Below, one piece after another: positions 44,031-51,651 of a DNA stretch of 64,000 nucleotides (positions within the stretch are counted from its first letter, which is position 1; every line of letters starts with the position of its first letter). The notes below the pieces were generated by a model. It was not told the origin of the DNA. It was given only the letters and a program-made list of their open reading frames with translations, and searched no databases. The translations under genes and the position numbers were made by a program. The DNA is from Chondromyces crocatus (GTDB taxonomy: Bacteria; Myxococcota_A; Polyangia; Polyangiales; Polyangiaceae), in NCBI RefSeq assembly GCF_001189295.1, contig NZ_CP012159.1:10063856-10127855 (forward strand), given 5' to 3'.

Positions 44031-45047
44031 ATGAAAGCCGTCGGCCTCACCCGCTACCTGCCGATCCAGGACCCCGAAGCCCTCGTCGACGTCGAACTCC
44101 CCGACCCCGAGCCGAGTGCGCGCGACCTCCTGGTCCGCGTCCACGCCGTCGCCGTCAACCCGGTCGACACCAAGGTGCGCTCCCCCAAGGACAAGGTCGA
44201 GCCTTCTCCTCGCGTCCTCGGCTGGGACGCGGCAGGCGTCGTCGAGGCCGTCGGCCCCGACTGCACCCTCTTCAAGGTCGGCGACCCGGTCTACTACGCC
44301 GGCGACATCACCCGACCCGGCTGCAACAGCCAGCTCCACCTCGTGGACGAGCGCATCGTCGGCAAGAAGCCCAGCTCCCTCGACTGGGCCGAGGCCGCCT
44401 CCATCCCCCTCACCGCCCTCACGGCCTGGGAGTCGTTCCAGGACCGCCTCGGCATCGACCCCACAGGCGACCACGCCGGCCGAAGCTTGCTGATCATCGG
44501 CGGCGGTGGCGGCGTCGGGTCCATCGGCATCCAGCTCGCCAAGCTCTGGGGTCTCCGCGTCATCGCCACCGCGTCGCGGCCCGAGAGCGAGGCCTGGTGC
44601 CGGGAACTCGGCGCCGATCACGTGATCGACCACCGCAAGCCCCTCGCAGAGGGCCTCGCCGCCATCGGCCTCCAGACCGTCGACTTCATCGCCAACTTCG
44701 TCGACACCGCCGCCTACTGGGACACCATGGCCGACCTGATCCGCCCCCAGGGCCGCATCGTCGGCATCGTCGAGACGAAGACCCCCGTGAACGTCACCCG
44801 ACTCCAGGGAAAGAGCGCCGGCTTCATCTTCGAGATGATGTTCACCCGCGCCATGTTCAAGACCGAGGACATGCAGGCGCAGCACACCATCCTCGACCAG
44901 GTCGCCGATCTCCTCGACACCGGACGCCTCCGCGGCACCCTGCGGACCCGGCTCGGCACCATCGACGCCGAGAACCTCCGACGCGCGCACGCCCAGCTCG
45001 AGAGCGGCCACACCGCGGGCAAGCTCGCGCTCGAAGGCTGGGGATGA
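44031..45047 (+). CDS. Zinc-type alcohol dehydrogenase family protein (MDR superfamily, quinone oxidoreductase-like)
   Basis: 338 residues from the ATG at 44031, with AGGAGG 7 bases upstream. MKAVGLTRYLPIQDPEALVD, then VRVHAVAVNPVDTKVR and VLGWDAAGVVEAVGPDCTLF, form the GroES-like part. SLLIIGGGGGVGSIGIQLAK is the Rossmann motif, and ADHVIDHRKP follows. The layout, with no clear Cys/His zinc ligands (they are replaced by N/S/V), fits the adh_fam_1-type subset of the medium-chain dehydrogenase family, which acts as NADPH:quinone or enone reductase. Length is as usual. It begins a series of plus-strand genes running to 53955 and precedes the flippase-like gene by 22 bases, but its metabolic link to the neighbours is unknown. 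Confidence 0.88.
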   Translation: MKAVGLTRYLPIQDPEALVDVELPDPEPSARDLLVRVHAVAVNPVDTKVRSPKDKVEPSPRVLGWDAAGVVEAVGPDCTLFKVGDPVYYAGDITRPGCNSQLHLVDERIVGKKPSSLDWAEAASIPLTALTAWESFQDRLGIDPTGDHAGRSLLIIGGGGGVGSIGIQLAKLWGLRVIATASRPESEAWCRELGADHVIDHRKPLAEGLAAIGLQTVDFIANFVDTAAYWDTMADLIRPQGRIVGIVETKTPVNVTRLQGKSAGFIFEMMFTRAMFKTEDMQAQHTILDQVADLLDTGRLRGTLRTRLGTIDAENLRRAHAQLESGHTAGKLALEGWG

Positions 45048-45069
45048 GTCCACGCGGCTCTGCCCGTCG

Positions 45070-46140
45070 ATGAGCACTCCCCCCCCAGAAAGATCGCCTC
45101 ACCAGGCAGCGCCACGCTGGCGCCGCGCCTTGCCGTCACTCGCGGCCGTCGCGCTCGTGGCCTTCGCCGTCTCCCGCATCCAGCCGGACGCCTTCCTGGA
45201 CGCCCTCGCGCGCGTCGATCCCCTCGCCTACATCACTTTCTCCATCGCCTTCGTCTTCGCCCTGCTCGCGGCCGACAGCTTCGCCACGGTGCTCGTCTAC
45301 CGCGGCGCCGGCCTCCCCGTGCGCTACCGCGACTTCTTCGTCCTGCGTGGCGCCTCGTACCTGCCTTCGCTCCTCAACCACCACGTCGGCCAGGCCTTCC
45401 TCACGCTCGCCCTCTCCCGCGCGCACGGCGCCTCGCTCGCGCGCACCGCTGGCTCCACCCTGCTCGTCTATGCCTCCTGGCTCGGCTGCTTGCTCCTCCT
45501 CGCCGCCGTGACCTTCCCCTTGCACGGCGCCTCGCTCGCCTGGACGGCGCTGACGCTCGCTCCAGGTGTTCTCTACCTCGGCGTCCTCACCGTGCGCCCC
45601 GCGCTGCTCGCCAGAACGCGCCTCCTCGCACCGCTCTTCGAGGCGGGTGTACGTGGCCATCTCGTCGCCTTGATCACCCGCCTCCCGCACCTCGCCGTGC
45701 TGTTCCTCGGCACCTGGATCCCCTTCTCGTTCTTCGGCGTCCACATCCCGCTCACCACCGCGCTCGTGCGCGTCCCGGTGCTCATGGTCGCCGTCACGCT
45801 GCCCATCACCCCGCAGGGCCTTGGCACACGCGACCTGCTCGCGCCTCCCTTGTTCGAGGCGTTCACCCCGGGTGACACCCACGAAGCGCGCCTCGCCGTG
45901 CTCTCCGCGTGCACCACGAGCTGGGCGGCAGCGATCACCCTCGTCGAAGCCGTTCTCGGCCTCGCGCTGCTTCGATCCGCCATGCCGCGCGTCATGACGT
46001 CGCGCGCGCATCACCGGACGATGTCATCCGACCGGTTTGCGCGGTCGTCAGTTCAGGAGGACATAGACAACAGCACGAGTGAGGATTTGAAGGAGCGATC
46101 CGCCTCGGCCGAAGAAGAGAAGAGGGCCGACTTGCCGTGA
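45070..46140 (+). CDS. Flippase-like integral membrane protein (LPG synthase TM / UPF0104 family)
   Basis: 356 residues with 7-8 hydrophobic segments (ALPSLAAVALVAFAVSRIQP, ITFSIAFVFALLAADSFAT, TLLVYASWLGCLLLLAAVTF, TTALVRVPVLMVAVTLPIT). Between them are family-like turns: DFFVLRGASYLPSLLNHHVG and ITPQGLGTRDLLAPPLFEAF, corresponding to the (P/T)GxxG(T/V)(R/K)E/D motif near the C-terminus. The family forms the flippase half of MprF, and stand-alone members exist. It follows the oxidoreductase gene by 22 bases and precedes the carrier-protein/aminoacyl-ligase gene by 115 bases on the same strand. If the three work together, an aminoacylated lipid could be the flipped molecule, a hypothesis only. 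The C-terminus is an Asp/Glu/Ser-rich tail. Confidence 0.75.
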   Translation: MSTPPPERSPHQAAPRWRRALPSLAAVALVAFAVSRIQPDAFLDALARVDPLAYITFSIAFVFALLAADSFATVLVYRGAGLPVRYRDFFVLRGASYLPSLLNHHVGQAFLTLALSRAHGASLARTAGSTLLVYASWLGCLLLLAAVTFPLHGASLAWTALTLAPGVLYLGVLTVRPALLARTRLLAPLFEAGVRGHLVALITRLPHLAVLFLGTWIPFSFFGVHIPLTTALVRVPVLMVAVTLPITPQGLGTRDLLAPPLFEAFTPGDTHEARLAVLSACTTSWAAAITLVEAVLGLALLRSAMPRVMTSRAHHRTMSSDRFARSSVQEDIDNSTSEDLKERSASAEEEKRADLP

Positions 46141-46255
46141 GCGAGATCGCGCTTATAGGACACCGCAAGCGCGCTTCGGGGTTCCCCCTACCACCGATCA
46201 TTTGCAACACTGAGGCGTCTGAGCGGGTCTGGCACTCCGCTTACAGAAAAGGACT

Positions 46256-49200
46256 ATGACGAATCCCTACCGATTCCTTGCCACCTCCGATCATCCCATT
46301 GCTCGCGCTGCGCGCAGCGTCCGTCGTGCGGTGCAGGACTTCGCGGTCCCAGCACCGAAGCCGGTCGTCTTGCCGCTGCGCCTCGCCTTCGAGGCAGCAA
46401 GGGAGGCCTATTACTTCGGGGCACGGGTCTTCGTCAGCGAACCGCTGCTGAAATCCTACGCCAAGGAGTACGGTAGCAACGTTCACAGCGGCACATGGAT
46501 CCACTGGATCCGTGGCAACGGAGACCTGATCCTCGGCGACAACGTCACGCTCGATGGACGGGTCGTCATCGTCTTCGCCTCGCGGTTCTCCGAGCGCCCC
46601 GTGCTCCACATCGGCGACGGGACCACGATCAGCCACGAGTGCCGGTTCACCGTCGGCAAGTCGGTCAGGGTCGGCAAGGACTGTCGCATCGCCGCCCGCG
46701 TGTTCATGTTCGACTCCAACGGCCACCCGGCCGATCCGGAGACGCGGCTCGCTGGTGCACCGCCGCCCGAGGAAGAGGTCCGGCCCATCGTCATTGAAGA
46801 CAACGTCTGGATCGGCACCGGCGCGATGATCTTTCCCGGCGTCACCGTCGGCGAGGGCAGCGTCGTCTCGGCAGGCGCGGCCGTCATCTCCGACGTACCG
46901 CCCTACACCGTCGTCGCTGGCAACCCGGCCCGAGTCGTCCGGTCCCTGCGCGATCAGCCCCCTTCCCCGAACCTCTCCGGGCAGGGCGCCCGCGTCGTCT
47001 CCATCTCCAGCGCCACCAGCCCTGCGCCAGCGCGCAGCAACGCCCCGAGCGCCGTCCCCCTGGCTGCCGCCGCCTTCGAGGCGCGCCCCAGCGAGAGCGC
47101 ACCGAACACCCAGGTGACCGGCGGTGGGCTCGACGTCGTGATCTCCATGATCCTCGACCTCGGCAAGCTCTCCCGCATCGGCCCCGACGACGACATCCAG
47201 GACGCGGGCTTCACCTCGATCAACATGATGAGCCTCCGCAACGACCTGGAGGACAGGTTCGTCATCGAGTTCCCCAACGACCAGTGGGTTGCCGTGCGCA
47301 CCCCGCGCGCCATCTGGGTGCTCATCCAGCAGCTCGGCTCGGCCCATGGCGCAGCGCTCGACGCCGCCGCCCTCGCCGCCCCGGTCCCCGCCGACGCCAC
47401 GCCCGCGCCGCAGGCCGCGCGCACGTCTACCGAGTCTGCACCCCTCGGCCGCGCGCCGGAGGTCACCCCCGACCTTCCGATCGAGCCTGCCTCCCTCGCG
47501 CCCCTCGTCCGCGTCGAGGTCGAGCTCAAGCTCCAGGCCTCGGAGATGGCCCAGGAAGAGATCCCCAAGGACATCGCCTTCCTCGACAAGCGCGTCGGCG
47601 AGATCGCCTTCCTCGACGATGGCAAGTCCCTCTCGTTCCTCGCCCCCGCCGATCGTGCCGAGGCGCTCGGCAAGCAGGCCATCGAGATCGCCTACCAGAA
47701 GCAGCGCAGCCTCCGCGGCCTCGCGCGCAAGATCGTCTACCAGAGCCCCCGCGTCGCCACGGCCGAGTTCCGCGGCACCGGCATGACCGAGGGCATCCAC
47801 GGCATGGGCCGCGGCCAGATCGCGCTGGAGGGCAACGCCTTGCGCCTCTACCGCTACTTCGACCGCACCCTCGCCGCGCTCGGTGACCCCTTCGCGCCGA
47901 CGCCGATGCTCACCCCCACGCTCATCCCGACGACGACGCTGTCGAAGTGCGACTACTTCCGCTCGTTCCCGCACATCGTCACGTTCACGAGCCACCTCCC
48001 CGAGGACAGGCACCGCATCGACGACTTCCGCAAGCGGCACCACGATCGTGACGACCTCGACGACCGGGCCCTCTCCGACCTGGTGACCCCCGAGGCCTGC
48101 CTCTCCCCCGCAGTCTGCTACCACGTGTACGCCGCCAACCGCGACCGGGTGATCGCCGCCGAAGGCCTGCGCTACGCCGTCGTCGGCCGCTGCTTCCGCT
48201 ACGAGTCGAGCAAAATGACCGATCTCCGCCGCCTCTGGGAGTTCACCATGCGCGAGATCGTCTTCCTCGGCAGCCGCGACGGCGTCCTCGGCCTCCGCGA
48301 GCAGGGCAACGTCCTCGTGTCGAACTACCTCGCCGATCACGACATCGCCGGCGAGATCCGGACGGCCAGCGATCCCTTCTTCATCGCCCCCGACGCCGAC
48401 GCGAAGACCTTCTTCCAGCTCAGCTCCGACACGAAGTGGGAGATCTCGCTGCTCCTCCCGGGCAACGAGCGCCTCGCCGCCGGCTCCCTCAACTACCACT
48501 CCGACTTCTTCGGCCGCGCCTTCGCGTGCGACGTCGAGGGCGCGGGCCCGATGCACAGCGTGTGCGTCGCCTTCGGCCTCGAGCGCTGGGTCTACGCCTT
48601 CCTCACCCAGCACGGAGACGACCCCTCCCGCTGGCCGGAGATCATCCGTCGCGCGCCCGAACTGGAGGGCAGCGGTGCCGCACGCGGCGCCTCCGTCTCC
48701 ATCCCCTCGCACCCCGCCTGGCGCGCTGGCCGCAGCAAGCCCGAGCCCATCCCGGCCTCCATCGATCTCGCCCAGGACATCGAGATCGAGCGTACCGACG
48801 CCGTGACCCTCTCCGAGCAGTCCGCCACCGTGCTGCGCGAAGCGTGGGTCCCCCCGGTCCTCAACTACAGCGACGAGTACCTCGAGTGGCAGCTCCGCTT
48901 CCCTGGTGCCCCCGTCATCGGCGTGACCGCACGCAGCGGTGACGACGTCGGAGGCTTCGCGGCCATCACCCCGCGCCGCCTCAAGTTCCGTGGCGAGGCC
49001 TCGCTCGCGTACCTGCTCTCCTTCGTCGCCGTCCGCCCCGCGTTCCGCGGCCGCGGCGTCGCCAGCAAGCTGTACGACGAGCTGCTCGACGCGCTCAAGG
49101 GCAGCGGTCTACCTGCGGTCGTCTACGTCGACGAGCACTCCCCCGCCGCACAGCGCTCGCTGCTCGGCTCCGCGGAGCGCGTCGGCATGCGCGTGAAGCA

Positions 49201-49741
49201 CCTCGGCCAGTACGCAAACCACGGCTTCGCCCCCAGCCACGAGTCCGAGCGCATCCCGCTCATCGTCCGGGATGCCACCGACCACGGCGAGGTGCTCTCG
49301 CTCATCGACGCTTGCAAGGACGAGCGCGTGCTATGGGCCGCGCCCGACGACGCGCTGCTCGACTACTACGAGCGCGATCCACGCGGCCGCAAGCTCCTGG
49401 TCGTCGAGGAAGAGGGCGTCGCCGTCGGCGCTGCGTCGGTCACCCTCTGCGAGATCATGAACACCCTCGGCGAGGTCGACCGCGTCACCTCCGTCGACTC
49501 GATCTGGATTCCCGATCCCACCATGCCGCGCGTCGCCACCCTCTTCCGCGGCGCCGCCATGGCGTTCCTCGGACAGGCTTGCTCCCCGGTCGTGAGCGCC
49601 CCCAACGTCAGCGCCATCCCCGCCGACGTCCTGCGCGCCGCGCGTGTCCGCCCGACCGGGGCGGTTTACCAGGCCTTCGCGCTGCACAGCGGGGATCATC
49701 CGTTCCTCGAGGCCGAGCTGACCAACCTCGAGGTCGTCTAG
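46256..49741 (+). CDS. Fusion: hexapeptide acyltransferase - carrier protein - amino acid:carrier ligase (SerRS-like) - GNAT
   Basis: 1161 residues. (1) ~1-60, basic helical leader. (2) ~74-232, left-handed beta-helix acetyltransferase (GDGTTISHECRFTVGKSVRV, IEDNVWIGTGAMIFPG, VVAGNPARVV). (3) ~287-362, carrier protein: DAGFTSINMMSLRNDLEDRF, with Ser321 where phosphopantetheine attaches. (4) ~420-800, class II aminoacyl-tRNA synthetase catalytic core related to archaeal-type atypical SerRS: motif 2 GRCFRYESS then RLWEFTMREIVFLG, motif 3 SVCVAFGLERW. Cys621, Glu667 and Cys770 are spaced 46 and 103 apart, close to the Cys131/Glu176/Cys279 zinc ligands I recall for amino acid:carrier ligase Bll0957. 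(5) ~868-1161, GNAT module (PAFRGRGVASKLYDELLDAL is the acetyl-CoA loop) with a second half like a second GNAT fold. It lacks the tRNA-binding arm. I infer that it loads an amino acid on its own carrier and transfers it. Start: ATG with AAGGA upstream. Confidence 0.85.
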   Translation: MTNPYRFLATSDHPIARAARSVRRAVQDFAVPAPKPVVLPLRLAFEAAREAYYFGARVFVSEPLLKSYAKEYGSNVHSGTWIHWIRGNGDLILGDNVTLDGRVVIVFASRFSERPVLHIGDGTTISHECRFTVGKSVRVGKDCRIAARVFMFDSNGHPADPETRLAGAPPPEEEVRPIVIEDNVWIGTGAMIFPGVTVGEGSVVSAGAAVISDVPPYTVVAGNPARVVRSLRDQPPSPNLSGQGARVVSISSATSPAPARSNAPSAVPLAAAAFEARPSESAPNTQVTGGGLDVVISMILDLGKLSRIGPDDDIQDAGFTSINMMSLRNDLEDRFVIEFPNDQWVAVRTPRAIWVLIQQLGSAHGAALDAAALAAPVPADATPAPQAARTSTESAPLGRAPEVTPDLPIEPASLAPLVRVEVELKLQASEMAQEEIPKDIAFLDKRVGEIAFLDDGKSLSFLAPADRAEALGKQAIEIAYQKQRSLRGLARKIVYQSPRVATAEFRGTGMTEGIHGMGRGQIALEGNALRLYRYFDRTLAALGDPFAPTPMLTPTLIPTTTLSKCDYFRSFPHIVTFTSHLPEDRHRIDDFRKRHHDRDDLDDRALSDLVTPEACLSPAVCYHVYAANRDRVIAAEGLRYAVVGRCFRYESSKMTDLRRLWEFTMREIVFLGSRDGVLGLREQGNVLVSNYLADHDIAGEIRTASDPFFIAPDADAKTFFQLSSDTKWEISLLLPGNERLAAGSLNYHSDFFGRAFACDVEGAGPMHSVCVAFGLERWVYAFLTQHGDDPSRWPEIIRRAPELEGSGAARGASVSIPSHPAWRAGRSKPEPIPASIDLAQDIEIERTDAVTLSEQSATVLREAWVPPVLNYSDEYLEWQLRFPGAPVIGVTARSGDDVGGFAAITPRRLKFRGEASLAYLLSFVAVRPAFRGRGVASKLYDELLDALKGSGLPAVVYVDEHSPAAQRSLLGSAERVGMRVKHLGQYANHGFAPSHESERIPLIVRDATDHGEVLSLIDACKDERVLWAAPDDALLDYYERDPRGRKLLVVEEEGVAVGAASVTLCEIMNTLGEVDRVTSVDSIWIPDPTMPRVATLFRGAAMAFLGQACSPVVSAPNVSAIPADVLRAARVRPTGAVYQAFALHSGDHPFLEAELTNLEVV

Positions 49742-49873
49742 CACGTCCGCGCGACCCGGCGCGCGTCCGGGTCGCTCTTCCTCCTCGCCCACCTCCCGCG
49801 CGTTTTCTCGCTTCTCCGCGCGCCTTTCGCCCATCACCCGGCCTGCGCGCTGCCACACTGGGGGCAGGTCATC

Positions 49874-51496
49874 ATGGTCGCCCCTCACTCTTCGCACAGC
49901 CTGTCACGCCCCCTGCTCCGAGCAGCGCGCATCCTGCGTCGTGCCGCCGTCGAGCTCACCACCGCCTCACCATTAGCGGCGCGTGACTCGCTCCGCGCCG
50001 CGTTCGCCGTCGCGAGCGCGGTCTTCGGCTTGCGCGAGCGCGCCCCGCGCCTCTCGCTCGACCCCGAGCCCGCGCCACCGCTCACGCGCACCGCCGTCTT
50101 CCACGATCCCGACGCGCCCGCGCCACGTGCGTCGGCGCCCAGGGACCTGCCGCTCACGTCGGCTGACGCCGGCACCTTGGCGCTCCGGCTCGCCCCCATC
50201 TCCTTGCTCTCGCGCCCCGACAACGACATCGCCCCGCCGACCCCACGGAGCGAGACCACACCCGTGCAGTTCGGACTCTCTCGCGCCCCGCTCTCGGCGC
50301 CCGCGCACAGCCAGCCCCTCACGCACGGCCAGAGCGCCTTCCAGAGCGCTCCCCCCGGCCAGCCCCTCGCACACGACGACCTCCTCGCGAACGGCCCGAG
50401 CACCGCCACCAGCCAGTCCCTCGCGAACGGCCCGAGCACCGCCACCAGCCAGTCCCTCGCGCACGACGAGCCCTTCACGCACGGCCAGCGCCCCCCTCGC
50501 AGCCACATCACGGCCCCGCCGCCGCTCCTCCTCACCACCACCGAACTCCAGCACTTCCCTGCCGAAGCCGGCCAGCTCCTCCGCGAGGCCTCCCCACCGC
50601 CCAGCATCCATTACAGCGACGAGTACGTCGCCTGGCACCTCGGCTTCCCTGGCCCAGGCGCCATGACTGCGATCGCACGGAGCGGCGCCCAGCCCGCCGC
50701 GGTGTTCGCCATCACGCCACGCCGCTTCCAGCTCTGCGGCCTCGCATCCGACGGCTACCTCCTCTCCCTCCTCGCCATCCAGCCCGAGCACCGGCGCGGC
50801 GATCTCGCCGCCCAGATCTACCTCGAAGTCCTCTCCTCACTCCGCGACCGCGCCGCCCCCACCCTCGTCTTTGCCGACGCCCACAGCGCCGAGGAGCAGC
50901 TCCTTCTCTTCAGAACCGTCGAGCGCCTCGGGTTCAGGATGAAGCGCCTCCACCCCCTCGTGAACCACGGCTGGTCCTCTCGTCGCGCCCCTCGGAGCGC
51001 GAACCGCACCCCGCTCCACGCACGCGAGGCCCGCGATGTCGGCGAGATCCGCGAGGTCATCGCCACCTGCAACGACGACCGCATCCTCTGGGGCGCACCG
51101 GACGACGCGCAGCTCGAACACTACCTCCGCGACCCCCGCTCCCGCCGCCTCCTCGTCATCGAAGAAGAGGGTCGCCTCACCGGCGCCGCCACCATCCTTC
51201 TCGGCGAGATCGTCAACAAGCCCGGCAGCATCGTCCAGGTCCCCACTCTCGACGCCCTCTGGATGCCCTACCCCACGACCGACCGCGTCACCGCCCTGTT
51301 CCACGCCACTGAGCGCCTCTTCGCCGGCGCCGAGAGCGCGTCGCTGGTGAGCGCGCCCAACGTCTCGACCCTCCCCACCGCCCTGCTTCACACAGCAGGC
51401 CTCCGCCCCACCGGCGCCGTGTACGACGGCTTCTTGCTCCACGCGACCCGGCACCCCTTCCTCGAAGCAGACGCCACGAACGTGGAAGTGACATGA
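49874..51496 (+). CDS. GNAT-module protein, internally deleted paralogue of the fusion protein
   Basis: 540 residues. Residues ~11-55 (RPLLRAARILRRAAVELTTA) align with residues ~12-55 of the preceding fusion (HPIARAARSVRRAVQDFAVP), and ~245-540 align with its GNAT part: IHYSDEYVAWHLGFPG vs LNYSDEYLEWQLRFPG, and both end in PFLEA(D/E)xTNVEV or LEVV-like. The beta-helix, carrier and ligase are missing and replaced by a ~180-residue disordered Pro/Ser/Gln/His-rich segment with a tandem 36-bp repeat. The acetyl-CoA loop differs: PEHRRGDLAAQIYLEVLSSL lacks the R-G-x-G-(V/I/A) of the fusion, so binding may be altered. I infer a tandem duplication followed by an internal deletion; it could be a partner or a degenerate copy. 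Confidence 0.8.
   Translation: MVAPHSSHSLSRPLLRAARILRRAAVELTTASPLAARDSLRAAFAVASAVFGLRERAPRLSLDPEPAPPLTRTAVFHDPDAPAPRASAPRDLPLTSADAGTLALRLAPISLLSRPDNDIAPPTPRSETTPVQFGLSRAPLSAPAHSQPLTHGQSAFQSAPPGQPLAHDDLLANGPSTATSQSLANGPSTATSQSLAHDEPFTHGQRPPRSHITAPPPLLLTTTELQHFPAEAGQLLREASPPPSIHYSDEYVAWHLGFPGPGAMTAIARSGAQPAAVFAITPRRFQLCGLASDGYLLSLLAIQPEHRRGDLAAQIYLEVLSSLRDRAAPTLVFADAHSAEEQLLLFRTVERLGFRMKRLHPLVNHGWSSRRAPRSANRTPLHAREARDVGEIREVIATCNDDRILWGAPDDAQLEHYLRDPRSRRLLVIEEEGRLTGAATILLGEIVNKPGSIVQVPTLDALWMPYPTTDRVTALFHATERLFAGAESASLVSAPNVSTLPTALLHTAGLRPTGAVYDGFLLHATRHPFLEADATNVEVT
50384..50455 (+). repeat. Tandem 36-bp direct repeat (2 copies)
   Basis: Two consecutive copies of a 36-bp unit starting CTCGCGAACGG at 50384 and 50420, followed by a partial third beginning CTCGCG. 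In frame it encodes a 12-residue unit (ANGPSTATSQSL). It sits in the disordered linker of the GNAT-module paralogue. Confidence 0.8.
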
Positions 51497-51651
51497 GGAG
51501 CGCAGCGCCCGCGGCGTAACGACGGCTTCCGCGCGGGATGCCCACGGACCGCCCTCGCTTGACCAGCCGCCCTCTGCGACCAACCATGCCTCATCACGCA
51601 TCGCGCACCGCGCGTGAGCCTCCGGGCGGCGGGCGCGGCGCAGGAGGTCTC

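Noticed and set aside
46230-46255. TGGCAC-N5-TTAC resembling a sigma-54 promoter upstream of the ligase fusion gene
   Set aside because: It lies so close to the ATG that the transcript would start at the start codon and lose the ribosome-binding site; the second element is TTAC rather than TTGC.
46241-48712. Long minus-strand open frame of ~820 codons
   Set aside because: It is antisense to the ligase fusion, whose translation has clear catalytic motifs; the antisense product is low-complexity Gly/Glu/Val.
50384-50455. 36-bp repeat as a CRISPR unit
   Set aside because: The two copies are directly adjacent with no spacers and in frame inside a gene.
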